A DNA stretch of 8,752 nt from Desulfobacteraceae bacterium (lineage in GTDB: Bacteria; Desulfobacterota; Desulfobulbia; Desulfobulbales; Desulfobulbaceae). The translations under genes were made by a program, and so were the position numbers. Numbering within the stretch: position 1 is the first letter of the stretch; each line of letters begins with the position of its first letter. The DNA is taken from the NCBI GenBank assembly GCA_022837185.1, contig JALHJD010000172.1, forward strand, positions 6,705-15,456, given 5' to 3'. Shown here in pieces: positions 5,633 through 8,752 of the stretch. The notes beneath the pieces were generated by a model. That model saw only the letters and a program-made list of their open reading frames with translations. It had not been told where the DNA came from and searched no databases.

Positions 5633-5677
5633 GCCGCCGGGGAAAATACTTTTTTCCTCCCATCATGTGCTACATGG

Positions 5678-5686
5678 TGGTATATT
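5678..5686 (+). promoter_or_regulatory. extended -10 promoter of the metX operon
   Basis: TGG-TATATT (5678-5686) is an extended -10 element, which can work without a good -35; none is visible 16-18 bases upstream. Transcription would start near 5693, about 31 bases before the metX start at 5724. ATGGTGGTATAT (5674-5685) is identical to 12 bases in the minus-strand promoter near 2263-2274. No SAM riboswitch or T-box-like element is visible in the leader. Confidence 0.45.
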
Positions 5687-5723
5687 AAAACAGATATTTA
5701 TCAACACTCATTGAGCATAACCA

Positions 5724-6809
5724 TTGCGCGACAAATCAGAAAAACTGCTGGTTGAAAAAAAATATTATACCTTTGCCGAGCCGCCCAACGAAATGGTGCT
5801 CGACTCCGGCGCCGCTCTTGGCCCCATCACCCTGGCCTATGAGACCCTGGGAACCCTGAACCGGGACAAAAGCAACGCCGTGCTGATCCTGCACGCCTGT
5901 TCGGGAGACTCGCACGTCGCCGGCTATTACGCCGAGGATGATCCCCGGCCGGGCTGGTGGGACAACATGGTCGGACCGGGCAAACCGATCGACACCGACC
6001 GCTATTTTGTCATCTGCTCCAATATTCTCGGCAGCTGCATGGGTTCGACCGGGCCCTCGTCGATCAACCCGAAAACGGGCAAGCCATACGGATTCGATTT
6101 CCCCATGGTCACCATCAAGGATATGGTTCGCGCCCAGAAGCATCTGGTCGATCACCTGGGCATCACCCGGATCATGTCCTTGCTGGGGGGATCGGTCGGG
6201 GGCATGCAGGTGCTCCGCTGGTGCGTCGATGCCATTGCCTTCAACGAGGTGGCCCGGCAGGCGATCATGTTCGACCCCAACTGGCGGGGCGGCAACTATT
6301 ACGGCAGCCCGGGGCCGGACCACGGCCTGGCGGTTGCCCGGATGATCGGCCATGTCACCTACCTGTCCGATGAGGCCATGCGCAGCAAATTCGGCAGAAA
6401 GCTGCAGAACAGATCGTCCCTCTCCTACGATTTCAACGGTGATTTCGAAGTCGAAAGCTATCTCCGCTACCAGGGTGCAAAATTCGTCGCCCGTTTCGAC
6501 GCCAATTCGCTGCTCTACATCACCAAGGCATCCGACTATTTCGACCTGGAGCGCGACGACCGCAACCTCCTGGTCGATGACCGCCTGGCTTCCATCCGCT
6601 TTCTGGTGCTTTCCTTCACCTCGGACTGGCTGTATCCGACCTATCAGTCCCGCGCCATTGTTTCCGCCCTGAAAAAAAGCGGCAGCGACGTCAGTTTCTG
6701 TGAAATCGACGCCCGCTGGGGGCACGATGCCTTTCTGATGCAAAACGAGCAGATGAACAAGCTGATATCCGGGTTCCTCGAAAGGATAAGCCATGAAGGA
6801 CGGAACTGA
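5724..6809 (+). CDS. metX: homoserine O-acetyltransferase MetX
   Basis: 361 residues, normal for MetX, an alpha/beta-hydrolase-fold enzyme that transfers acetyl from acetyl-CoA to L-homoserine in cytoplasmic methionine synthesis. The nucleophile elbow GGSVGGMQ gives Ser157; Asp301 (FTSDWLYP) and His334 (RWGHDAF) complete the triad. Other family marks are YETLGTLN (39-46), HACSGDSHVAGY, GWWDNMVGPGKPIDT, NILGSCMGSTGPSS and NEVARQAIMFDPNWRGG. TTG 5724 is taken as start because no ATG precedes the conserved MVLDSG segment in frame, and ATG 5793 would cut into it; its ribosome site is weak (TGAG). The gene overlaps metW by 17 bases, indicating coupled translation. Some members prefer succinyl-CoA and the sequence alone does not settle this, though the metW partner favours acetyl transfer. 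Confidence 0.95.
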   Translation: MRDKSEKLLVEKKYYTFAEPPNEMVLDSGAALGPITLAYETLGTLNRDKSNAVLILHACSGDSHVAGYYAEDDPRPGWWDNMVGPGKPIDTDRYFVICSNILGSCMGSTGPSSINPKTGKPYGFDFPMVTIKDMVRAQKHLVDHLGITRIMSLLGGSVGGMQVLRWCVDAIAFNEVARQAIMFDPNWRGGNYYGSPGPDHGLAVARMIGHVTYLSDEAMRSKFGRKLQNRSSLSYDFNGDFEVESYLRYQGAKFVARFDANSLLYITKASDYFDLERDDRNLLVDDRLASIRFLVLSFTSDWLYPTYQSRAIVSALKKSGSDVSFCEIDARWGHDAFLMQNEQMNKLISGFLERISHEGRN

Positions 6810-7425
6810 CCTGCCGGAGAACACCCGCTTTGATCTCCAGGTCATCGCCTCCTGGATCGACCCCGGTTCACGGGTGCTCGATCTTGGCTGCGGCAACGGC
6901 GACCTGCTGTTCTTTCTCAAACAGCGGAAAGGGGTCCGGGGGACCGGGATCGAGTTGTCCGAGGACAAGACCGCCAAGTGCATCGAACGCGGCCTGACGG
7001 TGCTGCAGGGTGATTTTCAGGAGGAGGTGCACGACTACCCGGATCTCAGCTTTGATTATGTTGTCCTCAGCCAGACCCTGCAGCAGATCTTGGCGCCCCA
7101 GGAACTGATCCCCGAACTGCTCCGGATCGGCCGGAGGGTCATCGTCAGTTTCCCCAATTTCGGGCACTGGCTGATCCGCATGCAGATCCTCTTTACCGGC
7201 CATGCGCCGATCACCGACCAGCTTCCCTATGAATGGTACGACACCCCCAATATCCGGGTCATAACCATCAAGGATTTCAAACGGTTCCTCAAAAGGACCG
7301 GCATCCGGCTGGTCCGTGAGGTGGCGATCAACACCCATCACCACGACAGCCAGGGGCATATTGTCCGCCGCCTGACCAATCTTCGGGCCACCTACGGCAT
7401 TATGATGCTCGAGCGAACGACCTGA
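6793..7425 (+). CDS. metW: methionine biosynthesis protein MetW
   Basis: 210 residues, within the usual 195-215. It has a class I SAM-methyltransferase-like fold: motif I VLDLGCGNG (28-36), acidic Glu54 at the end of strand 2 (TGIELSE), GDF at 73-75, then FDYVVLSQTLQQI (88-100) and SFPNFGHW (119-126), both characteristic of MetW. PYEWYDTPNIRVITIKDF (145-162) is also typical. MetW is paired with MetX in many proteobacteria and is needed with it for methionine synthesis from homoserine; it has been proposed to support MetX activity rather than act as a plain methyltransferase. ATG 6793 has AAGGAT seven bases upstream and lies inside the metX end. Confidence 0.95.
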   Translation: MKDGTDLPENTRFDLQVIASWIDPGSRVLDLGCGNGDLLFFLKQRKGVRGTGIELSEDKTAKCIERGLTVLQGDFQEEVHDYPDLSFDYVVLSQTLQQILAPQELIPELLRIGRRVIVSFPNFGHWLIRMQILFTGHAPITDQLPYEWYDTPNIRVITIKDFKRFLKRTGIRLVREVAINTHHHDSQGHIVRRLTNLRATYGIMMLERTT

Positions 7426-7439
7426 AAGGACCTCAACAG

Positions 7440-8126
7440 TTGGCAAAAAAAATGAAGAAAATAAACATTGCAGGCCAGAACGAATTCAGGGCGGAAGAAT
7501 GCGACGCCGATCCCCGGCCCACGGAAGATCTCTTCGCCACCGTGCCGCCGGTGGTCAGGCAGCTCACCGCAGGCTTCTCCTCCGGAAAATGGTCCAGCCA
7601 CAAGGAACCGGTACCGATCCCGTCCAAACTGGAAATCGAACGGCTCGTGCACCAGGCCCAGCAGATACTTTTCCCCGGTTACTTCAGCGGCATGATCGTC
7701 AGCACCGAAAGCCTTGAATATTTCCTGGGTCAGTCCCTCAGCTCGTTTTACGAAAACCTGTCCAGACAGATCGGTTCGGCGATCCGCCATGACTGCTTCA
7801 GAAACAACAGGTCCTGCACCCGATGCGGCGAGCGGTCCTACGACATAGCCTCCGTTTTCGTTCAAGCCCTGCCCGGGATAAAGGATCTGCTCGAACTGGA
7901 CATCCATGCCACCCTGCAGGGCGATCCCGCCGCTGAAAACGTGGACGAGGTCATTTTCAGCTATCCGGGGTTCTTCGCCATCATGGTGTACCGGCTGGCC
8001 CATCGCCTGGTGGAACTGGAGGTGCCGATCATTCCGCGCATCATGAGCGAGTACGCCTACAGCCGCACCGCCATCGACATCCACCCCGGAGCGGAAATCG
8101 GCAAGTACCCGAGCTGCCTGCGCTAA
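7440..8126 (+). CDS. cysE: serine O-acetyltransferase CysE, truncated at its C-terminus
   Basis: 228 residues, against roughly 310-330 for this long-N-terminus type. TTG 7440 is chosen as start because AAGGA lies nine bases upstream; ATG 7452 would be 21 bases from it. The helical N-terminal domain is intact: SCTRCGERSYDIASVFVQAL, then LLELDIHATLQGDPAA (151-165), EVIFSYPGFFAIMVYRLAH (170-188) and SEYAYSRTAIDIHPGAEIGKY (203-223). Asp213 in DIHP corresponds to the catalytic Asp of E. coli CysE (Asp143). After Tyr223 the family continues into F/R-IDHGTGVVIGET, with the catalytic His, and the left-handed beta-helix that binds acetyl-CoA. Here it changes to PSCLR and stops. As written the product cannot be active. 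The break coincides with the truncation of the opposite-strand DUF5996 gene. In the operon it would supply O-acetylserine for cysteine synthesis. Confidence 0.9.
   Translation: MAKKMKKINIAGQNEFRAEECDADPRPTEDLFATVPPVVRQLTAGFSSGKWSSHKEPVPIPSKLEIERLVHQAQQILFPGYFSGMIVSTESLEYFLGQSLSSFYENLSRQIGSAIRHDCFRNNRSCTRCGERSYDIASVFVQALPGIKDLLELDIHATLQGDPAAENVDEVIFSYPGFFAIMVYRLAHRLVELEVPIIPRIMSEYAYSRTAIDIHPGAEIGKYPSCLR
8088..8108. other. junction where two truncated genes meet
   Basis: On the plus strand this stretch encodes the last CysE-like residues (GAEIGKY). On the minus strand it encodes the last DUF5996-like residues (VLADFRS). Upstream of it only CysE is recognisable, and downstream only DUF5996. The roughly 20-bp segment is therefore compatible with both parents, as at a microhomology recombination point or a short-overlap join made by an assembler. 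Confidence 0.75.
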
Positions 8127-8603
8127 AACCCGCCAGAATCGGTGAGCGTATTCCGGATCGTAGCTGCCGTGCTGTGTATCTTTCTCAAACGGCACCGGAG
8201 CGGCAATTTCGACCGGCTGAGTCCAGATGCTTACCTCGATACCGAGCACCTTCAGGCTGGCCATCACTTCGCGGTAAAAATCCGCTACCGAGCGCGGCGC
8301 AAGCGCCACTTGCCGACTGCTGCCAGTGTCGGTGGCCATCACCAGTTGGTGGTCGATGAAATCGAAGTCGATCTGAAAGGCCCGCCTGCCATAAGGTATG
8401 GGCGAGGTGGTCAGACCGCGCGCGCTCAGGTAGAGCGGCACCTGCCACCAATGATTGACGAACGGCGCCAAAGCCAGCCGGATCTTGCCAACGATCTGGG
8501 TCCACATGTGCAGGGTTTCACAAGTGTCGCGCCACGCCTCCAGCGGGAGGTCCGGCCAGCTCTCTGCTACCTCGGGCGAACTCGAATTTTCAAGCGCAGC
8601 CAT
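8088..8603 (-). CDS. DUF5996 family protein, C-terminal half lost
   Basis: 172 residues are recognisable, from ATG 8603 (GAGGT nine bases upstream on the minus strand), against about 300 for the family. Family marks in order are WPDLPLEAWRDTCETLHMWT (16-35), QIVGKIRLAL, NHWWQVPLYLSARGLTTSPI (50-69), FQIDFDFIDHQL, SVADFYREVM and YDPEYAHRFWRVL (148-160). After FRS (170-172) the family normally continues with a segment like RFxGKxSPVHFFWG, missing here. Beyond that point the frame remains open to 7392 only because it runs antisense through cysE, so the apparent 403-residue product is an artefact or chimera. The function of DUF5996 is unknown; no signal peptide or membrane segment is seen. Confidence 0.8.
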
Positions 8604-8642
8604 CTGACCGCACCTCGGCGGAAGCGCTATTCGGACTCACGA

Positions 8643-8670
8643 TCTATAGGTCTGCCTGGATCAGGTTCAA
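8643..8670 (-). promoter_or_regulatory. weak candidate promoter for the DUF5996 gene
   Basis: On the minus strand, TTGAAC (8665-8670), 16 bases and TATAGA (8643-8648) give a short-spaced sigma-70-like pair, with a predicted start about 33 bases before ATG 8603. The match is partial. I see nothing else firm between 8604 and 8752; the last 60 bases are AT-rich, unlike the rest of the window. Confidence 0.25.
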
Positions 8671-8752
8671 CCGTCGGCTGCTGACTGTTGACCATAGAGG
8701 CGGAAGCATAATGATCGATATATTAGATCTTTTTAGTTAATTATTAGCGACA

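Larger units (their letters stand above)
5198..5677. other. long non-coding spacer with hairpins and short repeats
   Basis: About 480 bases with no ORF showing a start site or recognisable protein. The plus strand is pyrimidine-rich (5310-5370), and several strong inverted repeats are listed separately. The motif CCAGGGA recurs at 5412, 5434 and 5476, each time followed by A or C, then A and a CC within a few bases. A run of seven T (5290-5296) follows only a very weak stem, so I cannot call a terminator for the upstream gene. The stretch may hold an unrecognised small RNA or regulatory sites. Confidence 0.4.

Noticed and set aside
5640..5723. SAM riboswitch or T-box before metX
   Set aside because: None of the conserved boxes is visible, and the predicted leader is only about 31 bases long.
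5736..6983. 415-codon open frame on the minus strand
   Set aside because: It is the antisense shadow of metX and the start of metW in high-GC DNA; the plus-strand frames carry full family signatures.
7392..8087. Minus-strand continuation of the DUF5996 frame to 403 codons
   Set aside because: From 8088 down it reads antisense through the well-supported cysE and shows no protein-family resemblance.
8653..8672. TTGAACCTGATCCAGG on the minus strand, similar to the 3' box of a TPP riboswitch
   Set aside because: The partner CUGAGA segment and the TAATGCCAGCG continuation are absent, and DUF5996 is not a thiamine gene; a chance partial match is more likely.
1..8752. CRISPR array, tRNA, rRNA or complete insertion sequence
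   Set aside because: No regular spaced repeats, cloverleaf, rRNA segments or transposase were seen on either strand.

Overview
The window looks like a chromosomal segment of a GC-rich Gram-negative bacterium. The protein set suggests Desulfobacterota/Desulfuromonadota (former Deltaproteobacteria): a metX-metW-cysE block, a BCAM0308-type zinc-ribbon protein, ECF sigma regulation, and secreted proteins with Gly/Ser tails. This placement is an inference from protein style, not a database result. The right-hand end probably does not belong to the same locus (see below).

Left part (1-2196). The window opens in the last 43 codons of a PhoU-domain protein, most likely a Na+/phosphate cotransporter. 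Next come a small secreted protein with two degenerate copies of one motif (236-709) and a TRIC/UPF0126 (YicG-type) membrane protein (868-1503). A BCAM0308-family zinc-ribbon protein is convergent on the minus strand (1711-2196) and has its own promoter near 2260-2289.

Centre (2469-5197). This is the most interesting part. A candidate ECF-type promoter (2469-2494) precedes a 260-nt leader that can fold into a multi-branched RNA and carries a short upstream ORF. Three overlapping or tightly packed genes follow: an ECF sigma factor, a single-pass membrane protein with a zinc-less anti-sigma-like N-terminus and an outward-facing CBM48/AMPK-type glycogen-binding domain, and a lipoprotein with a second, diverged CBM48-like domain. 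Sixty-four bases downstream is a secreted alpha-helical protein with a 70-residue Gly/Ser tail. I read this as a signalling operon that may sense a glucan or envelope polysaccharide; no ligand can be read from the sequence.

Spacer (5198-5723). There is no convincing gene. It holds strong hairpins, a short repeated CCAGGGA motif, and an extended -10 promoter for the next operon.

Right part (5724-8126). metX, metW and cysE form a sulfur amino-acid biosynthesis operon: homoserine O-acetylation, the MetW partner, and serine O-acetylation. metX and cysE appear to start with TTG. cysE stops abruptly inside the acetyltransferase fold, just before its catalytic histidine. At the same place a minus-strand DUF5996 gene (start 8603) loses its C-terminal half. 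The two truncated genes share about 20 bp (8088-8108), so this is either a recombination scar or, more likely, an assembly join. Sequence after about 8108 should be treated as possibly foreign to the rest.
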